NCBI GenBank assembly: GCA_902779305.1
Contig: CACZBD010000004.1
Span: forward strand, 1-64,000
DNA: 64,000 bases
Direction of reading: 5' to 3'
Source: an uncultured Lachnospiraceae bacterium
GTDB lineage: Bacteria; Bacillota; Clostridia; Lachnospirales; Lachnospiraceae
In this document: positions 17,878 to 27,176 of the stretch, piece after piece
Numbering within the stretch: the first letter of the stretch is position 1
How the letters are laid out: each line of letters begins with the position of its first letter
The notes under the pieces: generated by a model
Database searches by the model: none
What the model was told of the DNA's origin: nothing
Seen by the model: only the letters and a program-made list of their open reading frames with translations
Position numbers and translations under genes: made by a program

Positions 17878-19374
17878 ATGGCGTTTTATCAGAACATTCC
17901 CTTCTTTTCCATATTTCTGGCGATGTTTGCGGGAACGGTTTCTTCGGTACTGAAACGGAAAGCCGCAAGGATCTTTAACATCATCGTCATTTCATCGATC
18001 ATGATCGCATCGGCCGTTCTGGCCGTGTTCCTGTATCGGGAAGGGATCAGCTATACCTTTATGATGGGGCATTTCCCGGCACCCTGGGGAAATGAGATCC
18101 GCGCGGGGGTTCTGGAAGCCGGCATGGCGCTGTTCTTCTGCGTGATCATGCTGCTATCCATGTTGGGCGGTCATCATAAACTGGACGAAGAGGTTGAGGA
18201 GACCAAGCAGAATCTCTATTACGTGGTCGTCAATCTCCTGCTCAGCTCGCTCCTTGCGATGATCTACACCAATGACCTCTTTACGGCTTACGTATTTGTG
18301 GAGATCAACACGATCGCCGCCTGCGGCCTGATCATGATCCGCCAGATCGGAAGAACGATCGAGGCGGCCGTGCGTTATATGATCATGAGCCTGCTGGGCT
18401 CCGGCCTGTTTCTGGTCGGACTCGTGGTGCTCTATGATCTGACGGGACATCTTCTGATGTCCAATATCCGCGAGGCTGTTACATCGATCACGGCAAACGG
18501 GGAATATACGATCCCGCTTCTGGTTTCGATCTCCTTAATGTCTGCGGGACTTGCGATCAAAAGTGCGCTGTTCCCGTTTCACGCCTGGCTTCCGGATGCA
18601 TACGGCTATTCCACGGCAAGTTCGGCAGCCATGCTGTCGAGCCTGGTGTCCAAAGGATATATCTTTTTGCTGATCAAGATCTATTACCGCGTGATCGGGA
18701 TCGATCTGATCCGAAGCTACCGGCTGACGGATGTTCTGTTTATTTTCGGTCTTGCCGGCATGATCTTCGGCTCCTTAAGCGCGATCAAAGAAAATGATAT
18801 CCGGCGTATGATCGCCTATTCTTCGGTGGCGCAGATCGGATATATCTATATGGGGATCGGCATGGGCACACAGGCGGCCATGCTTGCTTCCGTTTATCAT
18901 ATCCTGATGCATGGAGCCACGAAATCCCTGCTGTTTATCGCAGCGATCGGCTTAACGGATGTTTCGGGCTACAGCAGGCAGTTTATCCAGATCACGGGGG
19001 CAGGTTACCGGAACAAGATCGCCGGGATCGGATTTACCGTGGGTGCGCTTTCCATGGTCGGTTTCCCCGGATTTTCGGGGTTCATTTCCAAGCTGCTCTT
19101 TGCGCAGGCGGCTCTGCAGAACAATACCGGAAAAATGCTTTCCGCTTTGATCGTTCTCGGGATCAGCACGATCTTAAACGCGATCTACTTTATGAAAACG
19201 GTGATCCGGATCTATACACCGGTCAAAGATTCGGAATATCCGGTCCGGCCTTTGAAAGAACAGAAATTATACGCGACGGTGATCGTTGCGTTTGTGATAT
19301 GCAATCTGTTTTTGGGACTCGCTTCTGTCTTTATTGAGGAATGGATCCAAAAAGGATTGGCGATCTTTGGCTGA
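17878..19374 (+). CDS. mrpD: proton-conducting antiporter-like subunit 1 (MrpD/NuoN-like)
   Basis: A 498-residue protein with about 14 helices and the Proton_antipo_M domain. The key charged residues are present: Glu in FVEINTIAACG, Lys in AIKSALFPFHAWLP and Lys in SSLVSKGYIF. The ATG directly follows the TAA of subunit C. It sits where MbhH/MrpD belongs, so it is the best candidate for the standard MrpD. Three further antiporter-like genes follow, which is unusual. Confidence 0.9.
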   Translation: MAFYQNIPFFSIFLAMFAGTVSSVLKRKAARIFNIIVISSIMIASAVLAVFLYREGISYTFMMGHFPAPWGNEIRAGVLEAGMALFFCVIMLLSMLGGHHKLDEEVEETKQNLYYVVVNLLLSSLLAMIYTNDLFTAYVFVEINTIAACGLIMIRQIGRTIEAAVRYMIMSLLGSGLFLVGLVVLYDLTGHLLMSNIREAVTSITANGEYTIPLLVSISLMSAGLAIKSALFPFHAWLPDAYGYSTASSAAMLSSLVSKGYIFLLIKIYYRVIGIDLIRSYRLTDVLFIFGLAGMIFGSLSAIKENDIRRMIAYSSVAQIGYIYMGIGMGTQAAMLASVYHILMHGATKSLLFIAAIGLTDVSGYSRQFIQITGAGYRNKIAGIGFTVGALSMVGFPGFSGFISKLLFAQAALQNNTGKMLSALIVLGISTILNAIYFMKTVIRIYTPVKDSEYPVRPLKEQKLYATVIVAFVICNLFLGLASVFIEEWIQKGLAIFG

Positions 19375-19388
19375 TGATGGAGGGAATC

Positions 19389-20711
19389 ATGAGTGAACAA
19401 GCTTTTGTGCTGTTTTATCTGACAAAAAAACTGCCGATCATGTTCTGTTTCGACAGGATGGGGCTGATCTTTGCGTCGATCACCACACTGGTCTGGATCC
19501 TGTGCGGCATTTACTCCTTTGCATATTTTAAGGGGGATAAAAAAGCAAAACGGTATACGGTCTTTTATGTGATCACGCTCTTTGTGATCCTAAGCCTTGA
19601 TTTTGCAGGGAATCTGATCACGTTTTATCTGTTCTATGAATTGATGACGCTGCTGTCCGTTCCGCTGGTCTTCCATAACGAGACGAAGGAAGCCATCATG
19701 GCGGCGCTGAAATATCTGTTCTATTCCCTGTGCGGCGCGTATATGGCACTGTTCGGACTCTATTTTGTCTTTCAGAATGCGGAAACGATCAGCTTTATGC
19801 CGGGCGGGGTTCTTGCATCTTCCGTTACCCCGCAGAACCAGACGATCCTCCTGATCGCGATCCTGTCCATGATCCTGGGATTTTCCGTAAAAGGCGGCAT
19901 GCTTCCGATGCATGCCTGGCTGACAAGCGCACATCCGGTCGCGCCGGCGCCGGCTTCCGCGTTTCTGTCGGGGATCATCGTAAAAGGCGGTGTGCTCGGG
20001 ATCATCCGCACGATCTTTTATATCGCATCACCGGATCTGATCCGCGGGACCTTCGTACAGACGGTCCTTCTGATCCTTTCGATCGCGACGATCTTTCTGG
20101 GATCGATGCTGGCTTACCGCGAAAAAGTATTCAAAAAGAGGCTGGCGTATTCCACGGTCAGCCAGGTTTCCTATATCCTGTTCGGTATTTTTCTGTTAAA
20201 CCCGCTGAGCCTGACAGGAAGCCTGCTTCATGTGATCTTTCATGCGACCATCAAATCCGCGCTGTTCCTCTGTGCCGGCATTGTGATCCATGAAACCGGA
20301 AAAGAGCGGGTCGACGAACTGAGCGGGATCGGAAAACAGATGCCGGGCATGCTTGCCGCGTTTGCGGTTGTCAGCATGGGACTTGTGGGAATTCCCCCGC
20401 TTTCCGGCTTCATCAGCAAATGGTATCTGTGCGTGGGAAGCCTGAATGAAGCCATTCCGGTATATTCTTACCTGGGACCCGCCATGCTGTTAGTCAGCGC
20501 ATTGCTGACGGCGGGCTATCTGCTTCCGATCGTGATCAAGGGCTATATTCCCGGAAAAGACTGGAATGCGGAAGGCGTGCAGAAGATCCATGTCAGCGCG
20601 TGGATGATGATCCCCGTGGTGATCTTAGCACTGCTCACGATCCTTTTGGGCGTCTTTCCGGGAAAGCTGATCGAACTGTTTAAAGCGCTGGCAGAGACGC
20701 TGGTGTCATAA
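19389..20711 (+). CDS. proton-conducting antiporter-like subunit 2
   Basis: A Proton_antipo_M protein of about 440 residues. Glu in LFYELMTLLSVPLV, Lys in FSVKGGMLPMHAWL and Lys in GIIVKGGVLG keep the pumping residues. ATG 19389 has GGAGGG four bases upstream; ATG 19377, directly after the previous stop, is an alternative that adds four residues. It is related to the next gene more than to subunit 1 (both have an ELxTxxxVPLV motif), so these two probably came from a duplication. Confidence 0.85.
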   Translation: MSEQAFVLFYLTKKLPIMFCFDRMGLIFASITTLVWILCGIYSFAYFKGDKKAKRYTVFYVITLFVILSLDFAGNLITFYLFYELMTLLSVPLVFHNETKEAIMAALKYLFYSLCGAYMALFGLYFVFQNAETISFMPGGVLASSVTPQNQTILLIAILSMILGFSVKGGMLPMHAWLTSAHPVAPAPASAFLSGIIVKGGVLGIIRTIFYIASPDLIRGTFVQTVLLILSIATIFLGSMLAYREKVFKKRLAYSTVSQVSYILFGIFLLNPLSLTGSLLHVIFHATIKSALFLCAGIVIHETGKERVDELSGIGKQMPGMLAAFAVVSMGLVGIPPLSGFISKWYLCVGSLNEAIPVYSYLGPAMLLVSALLTAGYLLPIVIKGYIPGKDWNAEGVQKIHVSAWMMIPVVILALLTILLGVFPGKLIELFKALAETLVS

Positions 20712-20723
20712 AGGAAAAATAAA

Positions 20724-22196
20724 ATGGCAAAGTACCTACCCCTTCTCATCATCCTGCTTCCGATCTTCGGCAGTGTTCTGATCAGGCTGGTCCGGTTTAA
20801 AAGCCGGAAGGCCATGTGCATTTACACGGAAGCGCTGGTGATCATCAATTCCATACTGGTTTTGCTCACGATCCTGCTTGACCATGATGTCATTCTGGAG
20901 GTGGTTCATTTTACCGGAGATCTGTCCATTTCTTTTGCGATGGACGATCTGTCGGTCGTATTCTCCGGTCTGGTTGCATTCCTGTGGCCGCTTGCCACGC
21001 TGTATTCGTTCGAATACATGAAAAAAGAGGAGCACGAGAATACCTTTTTCATGTTCTTTGTCATGACTTACGGCGTTACGCTGGGGATCGCGACGGCGGA
21101 AGACTATATCACGATGTACTGTTTCTATGAACTGTTAACGATCGTGACGGTTCCGCTCGTGATGCACACCTTGACCAGGGAAGCAATCCTGGCATCCAGA
21201 AAATACCTGTATTATTCCCTTGGCGGCGCGGCATTTGCGTTCATCTCCCTGATCTTTATCATCCATTACGGAGATACGAACCGGTTCATCCTTGGCGGGA
21301 CCCTGAACTTGGATCTGGTCGGCGACCGCACCAATGTGCTGCTTCTGATCTATGTTCTGGCCTTTTTCGGATTCGGCGTGAAGGCAGCGCTCTGTCCGTT
21401 CAATTCCTGGCTTCCGTCGGCTTCCGTGGCGCCGACACCTGTCACAGCGCTTTTGCATGCCGTCGCGGTCGTAAAAGCAGGTGCTTTTGCCGTGATCCGC
21501 ATGACCTACTACAGTTTCGGCGCGGATTTCCTGCGGGGCACATGGGCACAGTATGTGGTAATGTCGGCAACGATCGTCACGATCGTTTACGGTTGCTCGA
21601 GAGCGCTGAAAGAGACCCACTTTAAACGCAGACTTGCCTATTCCACGATCAGTAATCTTTCCTATATCCTGTTCGGGTGTGCATTGATGACTCCGGCCGG
21701 TATGACGGGCGCGATCACGCATCTGGTCTTTCATGCATTGATGAAGATCACCGCATTTTTCTGCGCCGGCGCCGTGATGTACCAGACGGACCGTCATTAT
21801 GTGTATGAACTGGACGGCCTCGGCAAAAAGATGCCATGGACCTTTTCCGTCTTTACGGTTGCATCCTTAGCGCTGATGGGTGTTCCGGGATTTGCAGGCT
21901 TTATCAGTAAGTGGAATCTGGCATCGGCAGCGGTAGAAAGCAAGAATCCGCTGGCTTATGTCGGGATCGCCGCGCTCCTTGTCAGCGCACTGCTTACGGC
22001 GATCTATATGTTAAGCGTTGTGATCCGCGCATTTTTCCCGGGGAAGGATTTTGATGAAAGAAAAGTAGCGGAATGCAAGGATCCGAATCTGCTCATGCTG
22101 ATCCCGCTCGGGATCTTTGCGGTAACGGTCCTGCTGTTCGGGATCTGTTCTTCGCCGTTTACGGAATTTTTCGCCAAAGTAGCGGCAGGAATGTAG
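20724..22196 (+). CDS. proton-conducting antiporter-like subunit 3
   Basis: A 490-residue Proton_antipo_M protein with about 14 helices. Glu in CFYELLTIVTVPLV, Lys in FGVKAALCPFNSWLPSA and Lys in HAVAVVKAGAF are retained. The spacing to neighbours is 12 and 36 bases, so it stays in the operon. The usual helix-7 His after the Lys is replaced by Asn (PFNSWLP), a small difference from subunits 1, 2 and 4. Confidence 0.88.
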   Translation: MAKYLPLLIILLPIFGSVLIRLVRFKSRKAMCIYTEALVIINSILVLLTILLDHDVILEVVHFTGDLSISFAMDDLSVVFSGLVAFLWPLATLYSFEYMKKEEHENTFFMFFVMTYGVTLGIATAEDYITMYCFYELLTIVTVPLVMHTLTREAILASRKYLYYSLGGAAFAFISLIFIIHYGDTNRFILGGTLNLDLVGDRTNVLLLIYVLAFFGFGVKAALCPFNSWLPSASVAPTPVTALLHAVAVVKAGAFAVIRMTYYSFGADFLRGTWAQYVVMSATIVTIVYGCSRALKETHFKRRLAYSTISNLSYILFGCALMTPAGMTGAITHLVFHALMKITAFFCAGAVMYQTDRHYVYELDGLGKKMPWTFSVFTVASLALMGVPGFAGFISKWNLASAAVESKNPLAYVGIAALLVSALLTAIYMLSVVIRAFFPGKDFDERKVAECKDPNLLMLIPLGIFAVTVLLFGICSSPFTEFFAKVAAGM

Positions 22197-22232
22197 TTAC
22201 GGATCGATAAGAATCTGTTTGGAGAGATATTC

Positions 22233-24191
22233 ATGAGGGAATGGCTGTTTACGATCAACGGAATATGTGGCTTCGGTCTGGCGTTTAAGCTGGACGGCTT
22301 CCGCCTGCTCTACAGCGCGATCGCCACACTGATGTGGGTCTGCTCGATGATCTTCTCGGTGGAATATATGGCGCATTATAAAAATAAACTGCGCTATTAT
22401 GCATTTTCCGCGGTTACTTATTTTGCAACCGTCGGCGTATTTTTGTCATCGGATCTGTATACGACCTTTGTCTTTTTTGAGATCATGTCCCTTGCGTCCT
22501 ATGTATGGGTCATTCAGGATGAAAGAAAAGAATCCCTGCGAGCCGGCGACACCTATCTGGCCATTGCCGTGATCGGCGGTCTGGTCATGCTGATGGGGAT
22601 CTTTATGATCTATGTGCAGACGGGCACAACGGATCTGACGGCGCTTTCCTTTGACGGAAGCCGCATGCAGTTTATTGCGGGAACTTTGATGCTGTTCGGT
22701 TTTGCGGCAAAAGCCGGCGGATTTCCGCTGCATATCTGGCTTCCGAAGGCCCATCCCGTTGCTCCGGCGCCCGCATCCGCGCTGCTTTCCGGGATCCTTA
22801 CCAAAGCCGGCGTGTTCGGCATTCTGCTTTTGAGCTGCTATCTGTTTTGGGGAAACGAAAAATGGGGGACCCTGATCCTGACCATCGGTGTGATCACGAT
22901 GTTTCTCGGTGCGCTCCTTGCGCTGTTTTCTGTTGACCTGAAGAGAACGCTGGCCTGCTCTTCCGTATCCCAGATCGGTTTTATCCTGACAGGGACCGGC
23001 GTCTACGATCTTCTGAAAGAACACAATGCGCTGGCAGCAGGAGGCGTGCTGATGCATATGGTGAATCATTCGATGATCAAACTGCTGCTGTTCATGGCTG
23101 CAGGTGTGGTCTATATGAACCTGCATGAGCTGGATCTGAATCAGATCCGCGGTTTCGGCCGTAAAAAGCCGCTCTTAAAGATCCAGTTTTTGATGGGCGC
23201 GCTTGGGATCGGCGGCATTCCGCTCTTTAACGGCTATGTCAGCAAGACGCTGATCCATGAAAGCATCGTGGAATACAGGGAGCTGCTGGAAGAAGGCGTT
23301 CTGATGCCGTTTTTATACGGAAAAGGCCTGATCACGCTGATCGAATGGATCTTTATCATCAGCGGCGGGATCACCATTGCCTATATGACCAAGCTCTTCG
23401 TGGTATTGTTTGTGGAAAAGAATTCCGATGAAGAAAGACAGAAACGGTTTGATGAAAAGAAACACTATATGTCTGTTGCGAGTGCCGTTGTCCTTTCGAT
23501 CCCGGCCTTGTTTATGATCCTTGCAGGCATGTTTCCTCATTTCATTCCGGAATCCTTCATACGCCTCAGTACCGGATTCTTACGTTCACAGGCTTTAGAA
23601 AATTTCCGCTATTTTTCCTTAACCAACCTGACGGGCGGTTTTTACTCGATCGCGATCGGTGCAGTTCTTTATCTGTTCGTTGTCAGAAAGTGCCTGATGA
23701 AGGACGGGGAATATGTGAACAGGTGGCCGAAATATCTGGATTTGGAAGAATATGTTTACAGACCTCTCCTGCTGATCGTGCTTCCTGCGGTTCTGGGATT
23801 CTTATGCCGGATCCTTGACCGGTTCGTGGACACGGCAACACCGGTGCTGATCCATTGCGGCGTCTTTGTCTGCCGCCTTGCGGACAGGTTTATCGATTCG
23901 ATCGTTGTGGGACTTAGAAAGACGGTGTTTAAGGAAGAAAAGCTGCCGCAGGAGCGGATCGAGGGAAGCCCTGCGACGCATCTGATCGGATCCTGGATGG
24001 ATCATGCGATCCATGTGATGAATGATACGGTCTGGGAATATAAGCCCAAAAAAGAAAATGCAGAGCACCGGCTTGCAATGATCCACACGAAAATATCGGA
24101 AAATAATGCGATCATTGTCCGTTCTCTGTCATTTGCTCTGTCTCTTGCAGGGATCGGTCTGATCCTGATCCTGCTGTTTATGCTGATCTGA
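22233..24191 (+). CDS. proton-conducting antiporter-like subunit 4 with long C-terminal extension
   Basis: A 652-residue protein. Residues 1-430 form a NuoL/MrpA-like Proton_antipo_M domain with Glu in FVFFEIMSLASY, Lys in FAAKAGGFPLHIWLPKAHP and Lys in GILTKAGVFG. Residues about 430-652 add two or three helices and a long amphipathic stretch ending in a final helix, reminiscent of the lateral helix of NuoL but without the MbhD/E domains of MrpA, which are encoded separately upstream. It is the last gene of the operon; the DtxR-type gene converges on it nine bases later. Confidence 0.85.
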   Translation: MREWLFTINGICGFGLAFKLDGFRLLYSAIATLMWVCSMIFSVEYMAHYKNKLRYYAFSAVTYFATVGVFLSSDLYTTFVFFEIMSLASYVWVIQDERKESLRAGDTYLAIAVIGGLVMLMGIFMIYVQTGTTDLTALSFDGSRMQFIAGTLMLFGFAAKAGGFPLHIWLPKAHPVAPAPASALLSGILTKAGVFGILLLSCYLFWGNEKWGTLILTIGVITMFLGALLALFSVDLKRTLACSSVSQIGFILTGTGVYDLLKEHNALAAGGVLMHMVNHSMIKLLLFMAAGVVYMNLHELDLNQIRGFGRKKPLLKIQFLMGALGIGGIPLFNGYVSKTLIHESIVEYRELLEEGVLMPFLYGKGLITLIEWIFIISGGITIAYMTKLFVVLFVEKNSDEERQKRFDEKKHYMSVASAVVLSIPALFMILAGMFPHFIPESFIRLSTGFLRSQALENFRYFSLTNLTGGFYSIAIGAVLYLFVVRKCLMKDGEYVNRWPKYLDLEEYVYRPLLLIVLPAVLGFLCRILDRFVDTATPVLIHCGVFVCRLADRFIDSIVVGLRKTVFKEEKLPQERIEGSPATHLIGSWMDHAIHVMNDTVWEYKPKKENAEHRLAMIHTKISENNAIIVRSLSFALSLAGIGLILILLFMLI

Positions 24192-24200
24192 GAAGACCTG

Positions 24201-24563
24201 CTATTTGGAAAGATGCGCTTTGATCGCGGCAAAGGTGGTATCGCTGATCACATGCTCGATCCTGCAGGCATCTTCGGAAGCAACGGATTCTTCCACACCG
24301 AGATTTACAAACATTTTCGTAAGCAGGGTATGGCGCTCATAGATCTTCTCGGCAAGAGCTTTTCCCTGCTTTGTCAGAAGGATCGAACCGTTTTCGTCGA
24401 TCGTCAGATAACCTTCGGATTTTAAGTGTTTCATGGCATTGGAAACACTGGGTTTGGAAAAATTCATTTCTCTGGCCACATCGATGGAACGGACGGCCGG
24501 CAGATCCTTGGAAAGGATCAGGATCGTTTCCAGATACATTTCACCGGATTCACGGATAGCCAT
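24201..24563 (-). CDS. DtxR/MntR-family metal-dependent regulator
   Basis: A 120-residue protein. Residues 8-65 form a winged helix (SIDVAREMNFSKPSVSNAMKHLKSEGYL) and residues 66-120 the metal-binding and dimer region with the typical RHTLLTKMFVNLGVEESVASEDACRIEHVIS. It lacks the SH3-like C-terminal domain of DtxR, so it is MntR-sized. It lies downstream of the FeoB-associated peptide gene on the same strand and behind an operator-like repeat, so it most likely represses its own unit in response to iron (or manganese). Confidence 0.85.
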   Translation of the reverse strand: MAIRESGEMYLETILILSKDLPAVRSIDVAREMNFSKPSVSNAMKHLKSEGYLTIDENGSILLTKQGKALAEKIYERHTLLTKMFVNLGVEESVASEDACRIEHVISDTTFAAIKAHLSK

Positions 24564-24635
24564 AAAAAACCCCCCTGATGTTATTTTTATCCATCATAAC
24601 ATATTCACGTGCGCTTGTAATCAAAAAAGCGGGAA

Positions 24636-24791
24636 CTATTTCTTTGCGGCGCTGCTGCATTTCGAACAGGCGCCGCAGCTTGAGCAGTCGCAGCCGCAGG
24701 ATTTTTTCCCGGCTTTTTTGTCGCGGACAAGCTTCAGGATGACAAGCGCAACGCAGATGATAAGAATGATGATCGTGATCACAGTGCCCAT
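24636..24791 (-). CDS. FeoB-associated Cys-rich membrane peptide
   Basis: A 51-residue peptide: one membrane helix (residues 3-22), a short basic linker, then a Cys cluster C32, C34, C36, C39, C42 and C45 in SCGCDCSSCGACSKC. This is the pattern of the small FeoB-associated proteins that accompany ferrous iron transporters. A GGAAAGGA site precedes the ATG. No feoA or feoB lies in the window, so the peptide and its regulator are separated from the transporter or act with one elsewhere. Confidence 0.8.
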   Translation of the reverse strand: MGTVITIIILIICVALVILKLVRDKKAGKKSCGCDCSSCGACSKCSSAAKK

Positions 24792-24806
24792 AGGTTTTTC
24801 CTTTCC

Positions 24807-24859
24807 GGTTAGCGAAAACTAACTACCGCTATTTTACATTTTCCGCCGTCGCTTGTCAA
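24807..24859 (-). promoter_or_regulatory. promoter with DtxR-like operator for the iron unit
   Basis: On the minus strand: TTGACA (24854-24859), a 17-base spacer and TAAAAT (24831-24836), a near-consensus sigma-A promoter. Just downstream, over the expected transcription start, an inverted repeat GTTAG-N6-CTAAC (24808-24823) resembles the core of known DtxR/IdeR iron boxes. Binding there would block transcription of the Cys-rich peptide and the regulator. Confidence 0.6.
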
Positions 24860-24905
24860 TCGGCTTACTGCTATTGTATCATACCGGCGCGGATCAAGAA
24901 ATCCA

Positions 24906-24934
24906 TTGACTTTGATATCAAAAGATCTTATGGT
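24906..24934 (+). promoter_or_regulatory. candidate ptsI promoter with palindrome in the spacer
   Basis: TTGACT (24906-24911), a 17-base spacer and TATGGT (24929-24934), 45 bases before the ptsI start. A perfect 12-bp palindrome TTTGATATCAAA (24911-24922) lies between the boxes, a position where a repressor could act. Confidence 0.45.
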
Positions 24935-24979
24935 TTTTATAGAAAGAGCTGTACAGTCTCAGAAAGGGCAAAAGGCGTT

Positions 24980-26599
24980 ATGATCACAGCCAAAGGGCAA
25001 TGCGTGCAGAAAGGGATCGCGATCGGAAAGATCCTGATCTATCGCAAACCGAAACCCCGCATCCTCTCGGAAAAGATCACGGACACGGAAGAACAGCTTC
25101 GTGCCTATCGTGATGCCAAAGAGGAAGCGATCCGGGAACTGAGTTACATGAGTGAAATGACGGAAGACAAGATCAGCAAAGAACAGGCGATGATCTTTTC
25201 CGCCCATATGATGCTTTTGCAGGAACCTGATTTTGATCATGCCGTTACGGAAGAGATCGTGCAGAGGCACCATAACGCAAGTTATGCCGTATATCGCGCC
25301 GGAGAGGATCTGGCTTCCTTTTTTGCAACGGTAAAAGACAATCCGTATATCAATGAACGCGCCGCGGATTTTCGGGATGTAACGGACCGCGTGATCCGTA
25401 AGATCCAGCATATTGATGATGAGATTCGCCTGCCGTCGGATCCGGTGATCCTTCTTTCGGATGATTTTTCGGCGCAGGAAGTTGCGGGTCTTAATCCTTC
25501 GCAGGTCTTGGCGCTCGTAAGCGCAAAAGGGTCTGTAAATTCCCACGCTTCGATCCTTGCAAGGTCTCTTGGCATCACAGCGCTTGTTGATACCGGGATT
25601 GCCGTTTCGGAAAAATACAATGACAGGACCGGCGTCGCGGATGCCATTGACGGCAGGTTTCTGATCGATCCCGAGGAAGAGCTCCTTCAGGAAATGCACG
25701 AAAAACAGAAGATTTTCCTGGATTCCAGAAAGGAACTGGAGCAGCTGATCGGAACCAAAACAGAAACAAAGAGCGGAAAACGCGTTTCTCTTTTTGCAAA
25801 TATCAGCAGCGTATTGGAAGCGAAGATGGCACAGCGATCCGATGCGGAAGGGATCGGACTGTTCCGGAGTGAATATCTGTTCTTAAACCGGCAGAGCGAT
25901 CCGTCGGAAGAGGAACAGTTTCGGATCTATAAAGCGGTTGTTGAGACCATGAACCCGAAGCCTGTGGTCATCCGTACACTGGATCTTGGCGCGGACAAGC
26001 AGGATCAGAGCCGTACCGGGAAAGAGGAGAACCCTGCGCTCGGTGTCAGGGGGATCCGCTTAAGTCTGGATCATCCCGGGATGTTTCAGACGCAGCTTCG
26101 CGCGATCTTTCGGGCGAGCGCGTTCGGCAATGTCGGGATCATGTTTCCGATGATCGTTTCCAAAGAAGAGGTGGAAACGATCAGGACAATGATCGATGAT
26201 GTGAAAGAAGAACTTGTGAAAGAACAGATCCCCTTTACTGATCCGAAGATCGGCGTGATGATCGAGACACCCGCAGCGGCGCTGATCAGCGATGAACTTG
26301 CGGGTCTGGTTGATTTTTTCAGTATCGGGACAAATGACCTGACACAGTATACACTGGCCATGGACAGGCAGAATGCGGCCCTCCCGGTCCGGCAGAACGT
26401 GCATCATGAAGCGATCCTTCGCCTGATCGAGCTTACGGTGCAAAATGCGCATAAAAACAAGATCCCCGTTGCGATCTGCGGGGAACTTGCTGCAGACAGT
26501 GCTCTGACATCCTATTTTCTTAAGATCGGGGTGGATGAACTGTCGGTTCCGGTTTCCGCGATCCTTTCTCTCAGAAAGTGGATCCGTTCCCAGGATTAG
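24980..26599 (+). CDS. ptsI: phosphoenolpyruvate-protein phosphotransferase (enzyme I)
   Basis: A 539-residue cytosolic enzyme I that passes phosphate from PEP to HPr for sugar uptake. H189 in GSVNSHASILARSLGI is the phosphorylated histidine; the PEP-binding domain shows SEYLFLNR, GVRGIRLSL and the catalytic-cysteine region VAICGELAAD. The length is slightly shorter than the usual 570. The start has an AAAAGGCG ribosome site. No HPr or sugar permease gene is adjacent, so it is a stand-alone gene. Its 3' end overlaps the broken HD-GYP tail on the other strand. Confidence 0.93.
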   Translation: MITAKGQCVQKGIAIGKILIYRKPKPRILSEKITDTEEQLRAYRDAKEEAIRELSYMSEMTEDKISKEQAMIFSAHMMLLQEPDFDHAVTEEIVQRHHNASYAVYRAGEDLASFFATVKDNPYINERAADFRDVTDRVIRKIQHIDDEIRLPSDPVILLSDDFSAQEVAGLNPSQVLALVSAKGSVNSHASILARSLGITALVDTGIAVSEKYNDRTGVADAIDGRFLIDPEEELLQEMHEKQKIFLDSRKELEQLIGTKTETKSGKRVSLFANISSVLEAKMAQRSDAEGIGLFRSEYLFLNRQSDPSEEEQFRIYKAVVETMNPKPVVIRTLDLGADKQDQSRTGKEENPALGVRGIRLSLDHPGMFQTQLRAIFRASAFGNVGIMFPMIVSKEEVETIRTMIDDVKEELVKEQIPFTDPKIGVMIETPAAALISDELAGLVDFFSIGTNDLTQYTLAMDRQNAALPVRQNVHHEAILRLIELTVQNAHKNKIPVAICGELAADSALTSYFLKIGVDELSVPVSAILSLRKWIRSQD

Positions 26600-26700
26600 G
26601 GATGACTTCGAAATCAAAATTCCTGTCTTTGATCAGACGAAGAAAGATGTCGGCAATCTTTGGATCAAACTGTTTGCCCTTATTTTTCTCTATTTCATTC
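26571..26700 (-). pseudogene. 3' fragment of an HD-GYP domain gene
   Basis: On the minus strand a frame reads NEIEKNKGKQFDP, then KIADIFLRLI, and stops at 26571. This matches the end of HD-GYP cyclic-di-GMP phosphodiesterase domains (E-I-x-x-x-x-G-x-Q-F-D-P). Everything upstream of about 26700 is replaced by integrase-derived DNA, so only about 40 codons remain. The fragment converges with and overlaps the last bases of ptsI. It shows that a neighbouring gene was cut when the mobile region expanded. Confidence 0.6.
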
Positions 26701-27157
26701 CGAGCATAGGCTTGATTACGAAGATCATATCGAATACGTTGTCGGTGAGCCTAAAAATCAGAAGCATCGTTTAATACCGGTTACGAAAGATATCTCCAAT
26801 CTTCTTAAAACGATCCGTGAACACTCTGTTGGCGATACATGGGTGTTTGCCAACAATAACGGTCGTATCACCGAAAACGCAGTGAGTAGCGCCGTAAGGA
26901 GAAGATCAGAAAAGGCGGCAATTAAGAGAACCAGTATCCATGAAATCCGTCGGACAGTATCATCTTATCTGAATACTGTATTACCTCGTGAAGCGGTTGC
27001 CAACATGCTCGGCCATCTGCCAACCACAAACGAACGGTTTTACGATTATGATATATCTTCTCTTGAACTAAAGACAGAGGCGCTTGAAAAGATGTCGGGC
27101 GATGTTATTAACTTCTCAACCTACAAACTGAATGATCCAACCAGAAAAGCCCGCTAA
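26693..27157 (+). pseudogene. truncated tyrosine integrase of an older element
   Basis: About 150 codons that align with the last third of the intact integrase at 31679-32875: SEH, VGEPKNxKHR, SIHEIRRTVSSYLNT, LPREAVANMLGHLPTTNERFYDYDIS. The His-x-x-Arg, Gly-His and catalytic Tyr regions are present, but the N-terminal arm, the core-binding domain and the first catalytic Arg region are gone. It is therefore inactive. Its codon use is AT-poorer than the intact copy, so the two elements are related but not recent duplicates. Confidence 0.8.
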
Positions 27158-27176
27158 ATCAACATTCATAAGAAAG

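Noticed and set aside
26693..26760. HD-GYP frame extending to the right beyond 26700 on the minus strand
   Set aside because: The minus frame stays open for some codons, but the plus strand there aligns with the integrase, so the extra codons are antisense read-through.
26660..27157. A complete small recombinase gene
   Set aside because: It lacks the N-terminal, core-binding and first catalytic Arg regions present in the intact paralogue 5.5 kb away, so it is a remnant.
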